Source: Flavimobilis sp052324925
Lineage (GTDB): Bacteria > Actinomycetota > Actinomycetes > Actinomycetales > Cellulomonadaceae
Length of the DNA: 64,000 nt
Strand: one strand, 5' to 3'
NCBI GenBank assembly: GCA_052324925.1
Contig: JBQPRE010000002.1
The notes below the pieces were generated by a model that was given only the letters and a program-made list of their open reading frames with translations, did not search any database and was not told the DNA's origin. Positions within the stretch are counted from its first letter, which is position 1, and each line of letters begins with the position of its first letter. Shown piece by piece: positions 26,224 through 34,597 of the stretch. A program made the translations under genes and the position numbers.

Positions 26224-26333
26224 CTGTCGCGACCTGAAAAAGCGGGTGAAGCCCGAACGAATCGGGCGGGGGTGGAGCGCTTCCACGAAACCCATACTTG
26301 AACAACGCTGCAGGTGGGGCCACCCTACGTATC

Positions 26334-27266
26334 GTGCGCACACGTACCGAGGGACGAGCAGCAGGCGGGTGGGATGAACCGCTCGCTCGCTTCTGCGTGG
26401 ACCTCTCGGTCCACCGAGGCCTCGCCGCGCACACGGTGCGGGCCTACCGCAGCGACGTCGAGCAGCTCGCGTCCTACGCGGCCGCCCAGGGAATCACTGA
26501 CCCGGGCGACGTCGACCTCTCACTGCTGCGCGCCTGGCTCGCCGACATGAGCGAGCGCAACCTGTCCCGGGCCACCCTGGCGCGGCGCGGCGCATCGGTC
26601 CGCTCGTTCTTCGAATGGCTGTGCCGCACCGGGCAGGTCGACCACGACCCGGCGACCCGCCTCGCGAGCCCTCGCGGCGACCGCCTGCTGCCCGCGGTCC
26701 TCGACGTCGACGCGGCACGTGCCCTCATGGAGACCGCGCACGAGCGTGCGGAGAGCGGCGACCCCGCGCACCTGCGCGACTGGGCCGCGGTCGAGCTGCT
26801 CTACGCCACGGGTATTCGCGTGGGTGAGCTCGTGGGCGTCGACGTCCAGGACGTCCAGCTTGCCGAGCGCACCGTCCGCGTCATGGGCAAGGGATCCCGC
26901 GAACGCGTTGTTCCGTTCGGTGTCCCGGCAGGGCGTGCGGTTCACGCATGGCTCGAGAGCGGACGCCCTGTTCTCGTCACCGACCCGACCGAGCCGGCTC
27001 TGCTGCTGGGCACGCGCGGTCAGCGCTGGGGCCAGCGACAGATCCGCCAGGTCGTCCACGACCTCGCGAGCCTGGCGGGTGTCGTCGACATCGCCCCTCA
27101 CGGGCTGCGGCACTCCGCCGCCACACATCTGCTCGCCGGAGGCTCCGACCTCCGGGGGGTTCAAGAGGTGCTGGGTCACGCGACCCTCGCCACCACCCAG
27201 AAGTACACCCACGTCAGCGCCGAGCGCCTTCGCTCGTCCTATGAGCTCGCGCACCCCCGCGCGTGA
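26334..27266 (+). CDS. xerC: tyrosine recombinase, XerC type
   Basis: Site-specific recombinase that with XerD resolves chromosome dimers at dif. The 310-aa protein has the N-terminal SAM-like core-binding domain (HTVRAYRSDVEQL) and the catalytic set: Arg in ATGIRVGELVG, Lys in MGKGSRERVVPF, HGLRH, His in VLGHATLATTQKYTH, and the nucleophilic Tyr in that last motif. The GTG at 26334 is preferred because the conserved alignment starts soon after; an in-frame TTG at 26298 is possible. The dprA-xerC-sigma-rpsB order matches Streptomyces, which argues for the housekeeping recombinase and not a phage integrase. Confidence 0.92.
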   Translation: MRTRTEGRAAGGWDEPLARFCVDLSVHRGLAAHTVRAYRSDVEQLASYAAAQGITDPGDVDLSLLRAWLADMSERNLSRATLARRGASVRSFFEWLCRTGQVDHDPATRLASPRGDRLLPAVLDVDAARALMETAHERAESGDPAHLRDWAAVELLYATGIRVGELVGVDVQDVQLAERTVRVMGKGSRERVVPFGVPAGRAVHAWLESGRPVLVTDPTEPALLLGTRGQRWGQRQIRQVVHDLASLAGVVDIAPHGLRHSAATHLLAGGSDLRGVQEVLGHATLATTQKYTHVSAERLRSSYELAHPRA

Positions 27267-27283
27267 GACCAGCCGGAGACATC

Positions 27284-28135
27284 ATGGCCACCACGGGTTA
27301 TCCGCTTCCTGCAACGGAGCGTGACGTGACCGAGAGCGTGCTTATCGACCTCGAGGCAGACCTTGCCCCGCGCGATGCGGTTGCTGAGATCTGGATCGAG
27401 TACAAGCACTCCGGGTCGACGCAGCGCCGCGAGGAGCTCATCCTCCACTACGCGCCGCTCGTCTCGATGGTCGCGTCGCGGATCGCCATGCGTCTGCCGA
27501 GCTCGGTCGAGCACGCTGACCTCGTGTCGTACGGCATGTTCGGCCTCATCGACGCGATCGAGAAGTTCGAGATCGATCGCGAGATCAAGTTCGAGACCTA
27601 CGCGTCGGCGCGCATCCGCGGAGCGATCATCGACGAGCTCCGGCAGATCGACTGGGTTCCGCGTTCCGTGCGGTCCAAGTCGCGTGCGATCGACCGTGCC
27701 CACGCCGAGCTTGAGTCGCAGTGGCACCGTCGCCCCACCGACGACGAGGTCGCCGCCCACCTCGACGTGCCTGTCGTCGACGTGCGGGCCGTCCACACTC
27801 AGGTCTCGCGCGCCAACATCGTCGCGCTCGACGAGCTCCTCGCGGTGGGCGCTGAGCGTGCCGAGCCGATCTCGGTCCTTGACACCTCGGTCCAGGGGCA
27901 CAGCGACGACCCTGCCCGCAGCTTTGAGGCGAAGGAGTCGAGGTACCTCCTCGGCCGAGCGCTGTGCCAGCTGACGGACCGCGAGAAGCTCGTCCTGACC
28001 CTCTACTACTTCCAGAACCGCACGCTCGCTGAGATCGGCGCGATCCTCGGTGTGACGGAATCCCGGATCTCGCAGGTCCACTCCGCTGCGGTCATCCGGC
28101 TCCGGCAGCTTCTCGACGACGTCGAGCGAGGCTGA
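27284..28135 (+). CDS. whiG: FliA/WhiG family RNA polymerase sigma factor
   Basis: Alternative sigma factor of 283 aa in the FliA/WhiG group. Region 2 is visible (LVSYGMFGLIDAIEKFE, then FETYASARIRGAIIDELR), region 3 contains RRPTDDEVAAHLDV, and region 4 has TDREKLVLTLYY and ESRISQVHSAAVIRLR. The start is the ATG preceded by GGAG; a GTG at 27263 overlaps xerC. The locus matches Streptomyces whiG (sporulation), while in motile non-sporulating actinobacteria the same gene serves as FliA for flagellar genes. Which role applies cannot be decided here, since no flagellar or spore genes are in the window. Confidence 0.92.
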   Translation: MATTGYPLPATERDVTESVLIDLEADLAPRDAVAEIWIEYKHSGSTQRREELILHYAPLVSMVASRIAMRLPSSVEHADLVSYGMFGLIDAIEKFEIDREIKFETYASARIRGAIIDELRQIDWVPRSVRSKSRAIDRAHAELESQWHRRPTDDEVAAHLDVPVVDVRAVHTQVSRANIVALDELLAVGAERAEPISVLDTSVQGHSDDPARSFEAKESRYLLGRALCQLTDREKLVLTLYYFQNRTLAEIGAILGVTESRISQVHSAAVIRLRQLLDDVERG

Positions 28136-28179
28136 CGGGCTCCATCGAGCTGGGTCCAGGGAAGCCCGGCACGTCATGT

Positions 28180-28214
28180 GTCGCGGGTGCCGTCCGGGGG
28201 ACGGCGCCCGCGAC
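28180..28214. terminator. bidirectional terminator between the sigma factor and M23 genes
   Basis: GTCGCGGGTGCCGTCC (28180-28195) pairs with GGACGGCGCCCGCGAC (28199-28214), 16 bp with one T-G wobble and a 3-nt loop. It lies between convergent genes. Confidence 0.7.
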
Positions 28215-28216
28215 GC

Positions 28217-28861
28217 TCATGTGTGGGGGCGCGGCGGGAGCAGGATGATCCGGGGACGGCTGAGCAGGAGGGCGGGATCGATGTAGCGCTCGCCGAGACG
28301 TACGCCCCAGTGCACGCACGCCGCTGGCGCGCAGTGCCCTGGTGACGGGTCGAGGATCCCGACGGTCGCGCCGCTGACGAGGGAGGTGCCGACCTCGACG
28401 GTTGGCGCGACGGGCTCGAGCGAGGTGCGGAGCCCGCCCGGGTGCTCGATGACGACGACGGGCCTGCCCGCGACCTGCCCGACGAAGCTCACGGTCCCGG
28501 CCGCCGGCGTGGTGATCCGCGTGCCGATCTCGGCCGCGAAGTCGATCCCGCGGTGGCCCGCGGCCCATTCGCTGGTCGGGATCGAGGCCGCGCGCACGAG
28601 CGAACCCGGGCTGGGCGGCCGCCAGGTGGGGTTTCGCCCGTGATCGCCCGACCGGACCGGTGCGGCGCCTGCGTGGCGGTCGTGCGCGACGGCGGCCGGG
28701 GCTGCCCGGCCGGGGGTGCGGTCGGCTGTTTGCGCCCGCGCCGCAGCGACCGGCGTGGGTCCAAGCAGGACGAAGACGAGCGTCATGGTGGACGTGCGCC
28801 ACCGACCCTTGCGCCGCCGTGGGCTGGGGGTGGCCCGGTCGCGTTGTGTTGTGGTCCTCAT
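28217..28861 (-). CDS. secreted M23-fold (LytM-like) protein, catalytic His residues missing
   Basis: Exported protein of 214 aa with a basic N-region, one hydrophobic signal segment (about residues 26-42) and a LytM/M23 domain (about 98-200). The zinc ligands are kept: His103 and Asp107 in GHRGID, and His184 in CVHWGVR. The two His residues that LytM needs for catalysis are not visible: the HxH motif reads C-V-H (Cys182), and the YMH-equivalent position reads SLEP. It may therefore be a non-cleaving regulator like EnvC/NlpD. The start is uncertain: no Shine-Dalgarno is evident, an ATG at 28786 is internal, and the frame is open to 29083. Confidence 0.75.
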   Translation of the reverse strand: MRTTTQRDRATPSPRRRKGRWRTSTMTLVFVLLGPTPVAAARAQTADRTPGRAAPAAVAHDRHAGAAPVRSGDHGRNPTWRPPSPGSLVRAASIPTSEWAAGHRGIDFAAEIGTRITTPAAGTVSFVGQVAGRPVVVIEHPGGLRTSLEPVAPTVEVGTSLVSGATVGILDPSPGHCAPAACVHWGVRLGERYIDPALLLSRPRIILLPPRPHT

Positions 28862-29287
28862 AGCAGGAGTGGACACTGACCGGCGCACGCCTGCATGGGA
28901 GGGGCCGAGGTTGTGGGGCGGGTTCTCGTGGGTGCGCTGTGTGGGCAGGTCGTGGGTCGTGGCGTGCCGCCGGACTGGTGCCTGAGTCACATGCCTGACG
29001 GCCCGACGGCGGGGTTGCGTCGGGTACGATAGATCTGCTCCGGGTGTGCTGTGCCTGCACGCATGCCTGGGGACATCGCGCACTCCCTCCTGGTCGTCGT
29101 CCGTCGCGCAATGCGGCGAGCTGGCCAGGGTCCTGCGACGTGGTCCGGCTCCGGCCGGTGTCGGCAGGTCGAGTGCCAGGGGTCTGCGCCACCTGGCGTC
29201 GGACCATCAACCACCACGCGGCCCGTACGGGCCGCTGATCGTGCACGGAGGGGCGGAGGACCCGCCGCCGTGCCGGAAGGAAGTGCC
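28862..29287. promoter_or_regulatory. 426-bp divergent intergenic region and long rpsB leader
   Basis: Gene-free stretch between the divergent M23 and rpsB genes. The left part is G/T-rich on the + strand with no recognisable gene. The right part, after the -10 at 29025, would be an rpsB leader of about 250 nt with several short helices, for example GCGGCCCGTACGGGCCGC (29219-29236) and GCCAGG/CCTGGC. Ribosomal-protein autoregulation is possible. No tRNA or other RNA gene was recognised. Confidence 0.45.
29025..29030 (+). promoter_or_regulatory. -10 element of the rpsB promoter
   Basis: TACGAT preceded by GGG (extended -10 context), about 255 nt before the rpsB start. The -35 is unclear. Confidence 0.45.
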
Positions 29288-30205
29288 ATGGCAGTTGTGA
29301 CCATGCGCCAGCTCCTCGAGAGCGGCGTCCACTTCGGTCACCAGACCCGTCGTTGGAACCCGAAGATGAAGCGATTCATCTTCACGGAGCGCAACGGGAT
29401 CTACATCGTCGACCTTCAGCAGTCGCTGTCCTACATCGACACGGCGTACGAGTTCGTCAAGCAGACGGTCGCGCACGGCGGCTCCATCCTCTTCGTCGGA
29501 ACGAAGAAGCAGGCCCAGGAGGCCGTTGCGGAGCAGGCCACGCGCGTCGGCATGCCGTACGTCAACCACCGCTGGCTCGGTGGCATGCTCACGAACTTCG
29601 GCACGGTGCACAAGCGCCTGCAGCGCATGAAGGAACTTGAGCAGATCGACTTCGACGACGTCGCGGGCTCGAACCTCACGAAGAAGGAGCTGCTCGTGCT
29701 CCGCCGTGAGAAGGACAAGCTCACGCGGACGCTCGGCGGCATCCGCGACATGGTCAAGGTTCCCTCGGCCGTCTGGATCGTCGACACGAACAAGGAGCAC
29801 CTCGCTGTCAACGAGGCGCGCAAGCTCAACATCCCGGTCGTCGCGATCCTCGACACCAACTGCGACCCCGACGTCGTCGACTACAAGATCCCGGGCAACG
29901 ACGACGCGATCCGCGCTGTCGGCCTGCTGACCCGTGTGATCGCCGACGCCGTCGCGGACGGCCTCGTCTCGCGCGCTCAGGGCCGTTCGGGCTCCGACGC
30001 TCCGGCTGAGCCGCTCGCCGAGTGGGAGCAGGAGCTCCTCGCGACGAACGACGCCCCGGCTGCTGAGGCTCCGGCTGCTGAGGCCCCCGCGGCCGAGGCG
30101 CCCGTTGCTGAGGCCCCCGCGGCCGAGGCTCCCGTTGCTGAGGCCCCCGCGGCTGAGGCTCCGGCTGCTGCGGCGCCCGCCGCTGAGGCCCCCGCGGCCG
30201 AGTGA
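29288..30205 (+). CDS. rpsB: 30S ribosomal protein S2 with repetitive Ala/Pro/Glu tail
   Basis: S2 binds the 30S shoulder and is needed to recruit S1-like proteins and mRNA. The 305-aa protein has the canonical core (MRQLLESGVHFGHQTRRWNP, LFVGTKKQAQEAV, VNHRWLGGMLTNF, VVAILDTNCDPD) in its first 235 residues. A tail of about 55 residues then consists of tandem APAAE/APVAE units. E. coli S2 is 241 aa. The ATG follows GGAAGG with good spacing. It is first in rpsB-tsf-pyrH-frr-cdsA. Confidence 0.97.
   Translation: MAVVTMRQLLESGVHFGHQTRRWNPKMKRFIFTERNGIYIVDLQQSLSYIDTAYEFVKQTVAHGGSILFVGTKKQAQEAVAEQATRVGMPYVNHRWLGGMLTNFGTVHKRLQRMKELEQIDFDDVAGSNLTKKELLVLRREKDKLTRTLGGIRDMVKVPSAVWIVDTNKEHLAVNEARKLNIPVVAILDTNCDPDVVDYKIPGNDDAIRAVGLLTRVIADAVADGLVSRAQGRSGSDAPAEPLAEWEQELLATNDAPAAEAPAAEAPAAEAPVAEAPAAEAPVAEAPAAEAPAAAAPAAEAPAAE
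30056..30204 (+). repeat. tandem APAAE-coding repeats in the 3' end of rpsB
   Basis: About ten pentapeptide units (APAAE, APVAE). At the DNA level a 30-bp unit (GAGGCCCCCGCGGCCGAGGC plus CCCGTTGCT-like sequence) recurs between about 30079 and 30150. Such repeats can vary in copy number. Confidence 0.8.
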
Positions 30206-30210
30206 CCCAG

Positions 30211-30242
30211 GTGCGGCCGGGCGGGTGACCGCCCGGCCGCAC
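30211..30242 (+). terminator. hairpin between rpsB and tsf
   Basis: GTGCGGCCGGGCGG (30211-30224), loop GTGA, exact 14-nt complement (30229-30242). No U-tract; a likely attenuator in the rpsB-tsf unit. Confidence 0.65.
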
Positions 30243-30291
30243 AGGTCACCAACCGACCACCGTCCAGACCGACCGCAAAGGGTGACCACCC

Positions 30292-31137
30292 ATGGCGAAC
30301 TACACCGCCGCTGACATCAAGGCCCTGCGTGAGCGCACGGGCGCCGGCATGCTCGACGTCAAGAAGGCGCTCGACGAGGCCGACGGCAACTCGGAGAAGG
30401 CGCTCGAGCTCCTCCGCATCAAGGGGCTCAAGGGCGTCTCGAAGCGTGAGGACCGCGAGACCACCGAGGGCCTCGTCGCCGTCGACATCCGCGCTACTGA
30501 CGCGGGCGAGTCCGGCACGATCATCGAGCTCAACTGCGAGACCGACTTCGTCGCCAAGAACGAGAAGTTCCTCGCGCTCGCCGACACGGTCCTCGCGGCC
30601 GTCGTCGCTTCCGGTGCGACCGACGTCGAGGGCGCACTCGCGGCCTCGACGACCGAGGGCACCATCGCTGACACGATCACTGCACTCGCGGCAGAGATCG
30701 GTGAGAAGGTCGTCCTTCGCCGCGTCGCGACGGTCGCCGGCCCCAAGGTGACGAGCTACGTCCACCGCACGGCCAAGGACCTCCCGCCCACGATCGGTGT
30801 CCTCGTCGTCACCGACGCGGCCGGCGCAGCCATCGGCAAGGATGTTGCGCAGCACGTTGCAGCCCTCGCGCCGGACTTCCTCTCGCGTGAGGACGTCCCG
30901 GCCGAGAAGGTCGACAACGAGCGTCGCATCGCCGAGGAGACCGCGCGTAACGAGGGCGGCAACAAGCCCGATCACATCATCACGAAGATCGCCGAGAACC
31001 GTCTCGGGAAGTTCTTCGAGGACGTCGTCCTCCTCGAGCAGCCTCTCGCGAAGGACCCCACGAAGAAGGTCGGTCAGGTCGCGAAGGAGGCCGGCGGCAC
31101 GATCGTGTCGTACGTCCGCTTCCGCGTCGGTAACTGA
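30292..31137 (+). CDS. tsf: translation elongation factor Ts
   Basis: EF-Ts is the nucleotide exchange factor of EF-Tu. The 281-aa protein has the N-terminal UBA-like domain (LRERTGAGMLDVKKALDEA), the TDFVAKNEKF motif that enters the EF-Tu nucleotide site, and the two core subdomains with a C-terminal coiled-coil-type module. The ATG follows AAAGGGTGA. The gene lies between two perfect hairpins, which implies partly separate control from rpsB and pyrH. Confidence 0.97.
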   Translation: MANYTAADIKALRERTGAGMLDVKKALDEADGNSEKALELLRIKGLKGVSKREDRETTEGLVAVDIRATDAGESGTIIELNCETDFVAKNEKFLALADTVLAAVVASGATDVEGALAASTTEGTIADTITALAAEIGEKVVLRRVATVAGPKVTSYVHRTAKDLPPTIGVLVVTDAAGAAIGKDVAQHVAALAPDFLSREDVPAEKVDNERRIAEETARNEGGNKPDHIITKIAENRLGKFFEDVVLLEQPLAKDPTKKVGQVAKEAGGTIVSYVRFRVGN

Positions 31138-31151
31138 TCCGGTCGTCCTCA

Positions 31152-31189
31152 CCGTCGGCCCGGCCCCCACTCCGGGGCCGGGCCGACGG
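31152..31189 (+). terminator. terminator hairpin after tsf
   Basis: CCGTCGGCCCGGCCCC (31152-31167), 6-nt loop, exact complement (31174-31189), 16 bp. No U-tract. Confidence 0.7.
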
Positions 31190-31231
31190 CGCACCCGCCC
31201 TGCACCACCCACGCAGCCCTGAGGAGTCCAG

Positions 31232-31954
31232 ATGACCGAGTCCGCCACGCCCCGCCGCGTTCTGCTCAAGCTCTCCGGCGAGATGTTCGGAGGGGGCCAG
31301 ATCGGCCTCGCGCCCGACGTCGTCCAGCGCGTCGCCGCTGAGATCGCTGCCGCTGCCGCTCAGGGTGTTCAGATCGCGATCGTCGTCGGGGGAGGCAACT
31401 TCTTCCGAGGGGCCGAGCTCTCCCAGCGTGGCCTCGACCGGGCCCGTGCGGACTACATGGGCATGCTCGGCACCGTGATGAACTGCCTCGCCCTGCAGGA
31501 CTTCCTCGAGCAGGCGGGACGCTCGACGCGCGTGCAGACCGCGATCGCGATGGGTCAGGTCGCAGAGAACTACATCCCGCTGCGTGCGATCCGGCACATG
31601 GAGAAGGGTCGCGTCGTCATCTTCGGCGCGGGCGCCGGGATGCCCTACTTCTCAACCGACACCGTCGCCGTCCAGCGTGCCCTCGAGACCCGCTGCGACG
31701 AGGTCCTCATGGGCAAGAACGGGGTGGACGGCGTCTACACCGCGGACCCGCGGACCGACCCGTCGGCGACATTGCTCAGCACGCTCACGTACTCGGACGC
31801 CCTGCAGCGCGGGCTTCGGGTCGTCGACTCGACGGCCTTCAGCCTCTGCATGGACAACGGTGTGAAGATGCGTGTCTTCGGGATGGGCGAGCCCGGAAAC
31901 GTGACCCGCGCCCTCCTGGGTGAGAACATCGGGACCGTGGTCACCGCGGGCTGA
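31232..31954 (+). CDS. pyrH: UMP kinase
   Basis: Bacterial UMP kinase makes UDP from UMP and ATP, and in bacteria belongs to the amino-acid kinase family. The 240-aa protein has LLKLSGEMFGG, VVGGGNFFRG, the UMP-binding DYMGMLGTVMN, and the nucleotide loop of the C-terminal half (GKNGVDGVYTADP). Length is standard. The ATG follows GAGGAG. It stands between tsf and frr as in most bacteria. Confidence 0.97.
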   Translation: MTESATPRRVLLKLSGEMFGGGQIGLAPDVVQRVAAEIAAAAAQGVQIAIVVGGGNFFRGAELSQRGLDRARADYMGMLGTVMNCLALQDFLEQAGRSTRVQTAIAMGQVAENYIPLRAIRHMEKGRVVIFGAGAGMPYFSTDTVAVQRALETRCDEVLMGKNGVDGVYTADPRTDPSATLLSTLTYSDALQRGLRVVDSTAFSLCMDNGVKMRVFGMGEPGNVTRALLGENIGTVVTAG

Positions 31955-32035
31955 CGCCCCCGGACCCGCGCTCTCAACCGCAGCACGACCCCACCGCACG
32001 CGCCGCCCCCAGGGCGGCTGAGACAAGGAGCACCC

Positions 32036-32593
32036 GTGATCGACGAGACTCTCCTCGAGGCCGAGGAAAAGATGGGCAAGGCCGTGGAGGTCGCCAAGGA
32101 GGACTTCGCTGCCATCCGCACGGGCCGTGCGAACGCAGCGATGTTCGCAAAGATCTTTGTCGAGTACTACGGGACGCCCACGCCGCTGCAGCAGCTTGCA
32201 TCGTTCAACGTCACCGAGGCCCGCACCGTTCTCATCTCGCCGTTCGACAAGACCGCGATGAGTGCGATCGAGAAGGCGCTGCGCGACTCCGACCTCGGCG
32301 TGAACCCGGCCAACGACGGCAACGTCGTGCGCGTCGTGCTTCCGTCCCTCACGGAAGAGCGCCGTCGGGACTACGTCAAGCTGGCCAAGACGAAGGCTGA
32401 GGACGCGCGCGTCTCGATCCGTGCCGTGCGCCGTAAGGCGAAGGACGTCCTCGACCGCCTCGTCAAGGACGGCGAGGCTGGTGAGGACGAGGTCGGGCGT
32501 GCTGAGAAGGAGCTTGACGGCCTCACCAAGCGGCACACGGACGAGGTCGATGCGATCCTCGGTGCCAAGGAGACGGAACTTCTCGAGGTCTGA
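32036..32593 (+). CDS. frr: ribosome recycling factor
   Basis: RRF splits post-termination ribosomes together with EF-G. The 185-aa protein has the family stretches AIRTGRANAAMFAKI, YYGTPTPLQQLAS, RRDYVKLAKTKAEDARV and IRAVRRKAKD. The GTG start has AAGGAG 5 nt upstream. It overlaps cdsA by 1 nt (TGATG). Confidence 0.97.
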   Translation: MIDETLLEAEEKMGKAVEVAKEDFAAIRTGRANAAMFAKIFVEYYGTPTPLQQLASFNVTEARTVLISPFDKTAMSAIEKALRDSDLGVNPANDGNVVRVVLPSLTEERRRDYVKLAKTKAEDARVSIRAVRRKAKDVLDRLVKDGEAGEDEVGRAEKELDGLTKRHTDEVDAILGAKETELLEV

Positions 32594-33438
32594 TGCCTGA
32601 CGTGCACGAGGGCGCTCAGCCCACGACGACCGGCCGTTCCGGCCGCGATCTGCCTCGGGCGATCGCGGTCGGGCTCGGCCTTCTCGCTGTCGTGGGTCTG
32701 AGCCTGTTCCTGTGGACGCCCGCGTTTGTCGGACTTGCTCTCGTCGCGGTGGGTGCGGCGCTCTGGGAGCTCGCGCAGGCGTTCGCCCGCCGCGACGTCC
32801 ACCTTCCGCTCGCCCCGCTCTGGGTGGGATCCGCAGGAATCCTCGTCTCGGCGTACAGCGCCGGGAGCGAGGCGATGTTCGTCTCGTTCGTCCTCACTGT
32901 TCTGGGTGTGCTCGTGTGGCGCGCACTCGACGGTTACGGTCCTCGCGGGCTGCGGGACGCGGCTGCGGCCACGTTCGCGACCGCGTACCTGCCGCTCATG
33001 GCGGGCTTTGCGATGCTCATGCTCGCCCAGCCCGAGGGCGTTTGGCGGGTCCTGCTCTTCATCCTCCTTCCTGTCGCGAGCGACACGGGAGGTTTCTTCG
33101 CGGGGGTGCGGTTCGGCAAGCACCCGCTCGCACCCTCGATCTCCCCGAAGAAGAGCTGGGAGGGCCTTGCGGGCTCGTTCGTGCTCACCTCGATCGTGGG
33201 GGTCGTGGGGATCATCCTCCTCGGAGGTCCGTGGTGGTGGGGGCTCGTCCTCGGCGCCGCGACCCCCGTCACGGGCACGTTCGGCGACCTCGCCGAGTCC
33301 CTTCTCAAGCGCGACCTGGGCCTCAAGGACATGGGCAGCCTGCTGCCCGGTCACGGGGGCGTCCTCGACCGGCTGGACTCGCTCCTGCTCACCGCGCCCT
33401 TTGCCTACCTCATGCTGTCGGCCGCCCTCGGCGGCTGA
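32593..33438 (+). CDS. cdsA: phosphatidate cytidylyltransferase
   Basis: CdsA makes CDP-diacylglycerol from phosphatidate and CTP, the branch point of phospholipid synthesis. The 281-aa membrane protein has about seven to eight hydrophobic helices and the C-terminal signature SISPKKSWEGLAGS followed by GDLAESLLKRDLGLKDMG and HGGVLDRLDS, which hold the metal- and CTP-binding acidic residues. Its ATG overlaps the frr stop by 1 nt. rlmN follows after 25 bp. Confidence 0.96.
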   Translation: MPDVHEGAQPTTTGRSGRDLPRAIAVGLGLLAVVGLSLFLWTPAFVGLALVAVGAALWELAQAFARRDVHLPLAPLWVGSAGILVSAYSAGSEAMFVSFVLTVLGVLVWRALDGYGPRGLRDAAAATFATAYLPLMAGFAMLMLAQPEGVWRVLLFILLPVASDTGGFFAGVRFGKHPLAPSISPKKSWEGLAGSFVLTSIVGVVGIILLGGPWWWGLVLGAATPVTGTFGDLAESLLKRDLGLKDMGSLLPGHGGVLDRLDSLLLTAPFAYLMLSAALGG

Positions 33439-33463
33439 GTCATTCCACCGGAAGCTGAAGCAC

Positions 33464-34597
33464 ATGTCTGACCGCCGCGTCCCCGTGACGCTCGACCTCT
33501 CAACCCCCGCAGCGGGGCGACGTGGCAAGCCGCCGCGTCACTTCGCCGACCTCACGCCCGACGAGCGTCTCGAGGTCGTCGCGGAGGTGGGCGAGAAGCC
33601 GTTCCGAGCCAAGCAGATCGGTCAGCACTACTACGGGCACCTCACGGCGGACCCCGCAGAGATGAGCGACCTTCCGGCCGCCACGCGCGACCGTCTCGCC
33701 GAAGCCTTCTTCCCGCCGCTCCTGCGCAGCACGCGCGTGATGAAGGCGGACGGCGGCACGACCGTCAAGACGCTCTGGCGCATGTTCGACCAAGCACGTG
33801 TCGAGTCCGTCCTCATGCGCTACCCCAATCGTTCGACCCTGTGCGTCTCGAGCCAGGCGGGCTGCGGCATGGCGTGCCCGTTCTGCGCGACGGGCCAGCT
33901 GGGCCTCACGCGGAACCTGTCGACGGCTGAGATCGTCGAGCAGGTCCGCGAGGCTGCGCGCTCGCTCAGCCTCGGCGAGGTGCCAGGTGGGCCTGGTCGT
34001 CTGACGAACCTCGTGTTCATGGGCATGGGGGAGCCGCTCGCGAACTACAAGGCGGTCATGGGCACGATCCGTCAGCTCGTCGCTCCGGTCCCTGACGGCA
34101 TGGGTATGTCGGCCCGGAACATCACGGTCTCGACCGTCGGGCTCGTTCCCGCGATGAAGCGCCTCGCGCAGGAGGGGCTGCCGCTCACCCTCGCGCTCTC
34201 GCTCCACGCGCCGGACGACGAGCTGCGCTCCGAGCTCGTGCCCGTGAACACGCGCTGGTCGGTCGACGAGACCCTCGACGCTGCGCGCGCCTACTACGAG
34301 GTCACGGGCAGGCGTGTGAGCATCGAGTACGCACTCATCCGCGACATCAACGACCACGCGTGGCGAGCGGACCTGCTGGGCAAGAAGCTCAATGCGCGCG
34401 GTCATGGCTGGGTGCATGCCAACCCGATTCCTCTCAACCCCACCCCCGGCTCGAAGTGGACCGCGAGCGATCCGGCCGTCGAGGAAGAGTTCGTGGCACG
34501 CCTGCGCGGCCACGGCATCCCGACGACGATCCGTGACACGCGCGGCTCGGACATCGACGGGGCGTGCGGCCAGCTCGCAGCCGAGGAGGCCTCATGA
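33464..34597 (+). CDS. rlmN: dual-specificity 23S rRNA / tRNA adenine-C2 methyltransferase
   Basis: RlmN is a radical SAM enzyme that methylates A2503 of 23S rRNA and A37 of tRNAs at C2. The 377-aa protein has the CxxxCxxC motif CGMACPFC (Cys134, Cys138, Cys141), GLTRNLSTAEIVEQV, NLVFMGMGEPLANY and the C-terminal TIRDTRGSDIDGACGQL with the catalytic Cys. The ATG at 33464 is the first reasonable start after cdsA. The stop overlaps the next gene by 4 bp (ATGA). Confidence 0.97.
   Translation: MSDRRVPVTLDLSTPAAGRRGKPPRHFADLTPDERLEVVAEVGEKPFRAKQIGQHYYGHLTADPAEMSDLPAATRDRLAEAFFPPLLRSTRVMKADGGTTVKTLWRMFDQARVESVLMRYPNRSTLCVSSQAGCGMACPFCATGQLGLTRNLSTAEIVEQVREAARSLSLGEVPGGPGRLTNLVFMGMGEPLANYKAVMGTIRQLVAPVPDGMGMSARNITVSTVGLVPAMKRLAQEGLPLTLALSLHAPDDELRSELVPVNTRWSVDETLDAARAYYEVTGRRVSIEYALIRDINDHAWRADLLGKKLNARGHGWVHANPIPLNPTPGSKWTASDPAVEEEFVARLRGHGIPTTIRDTRGSDIDGACGQLAAEEAS

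Noticed and set aside
26334..27266. Phage or integrative-element integrase
   Set aside because: Flanking order dprA-xerC-sigma-rpsB is ancestral, no attachment site or tRNA is adjacent, and the sequence is XerC-like.
28862..29287. Small RNA or tRNA gene in the longest gene-free gap
   Set aside because: No tRNA-like T-loop or cloverleaf and no independent terminator; a leader for rpsB explains it.
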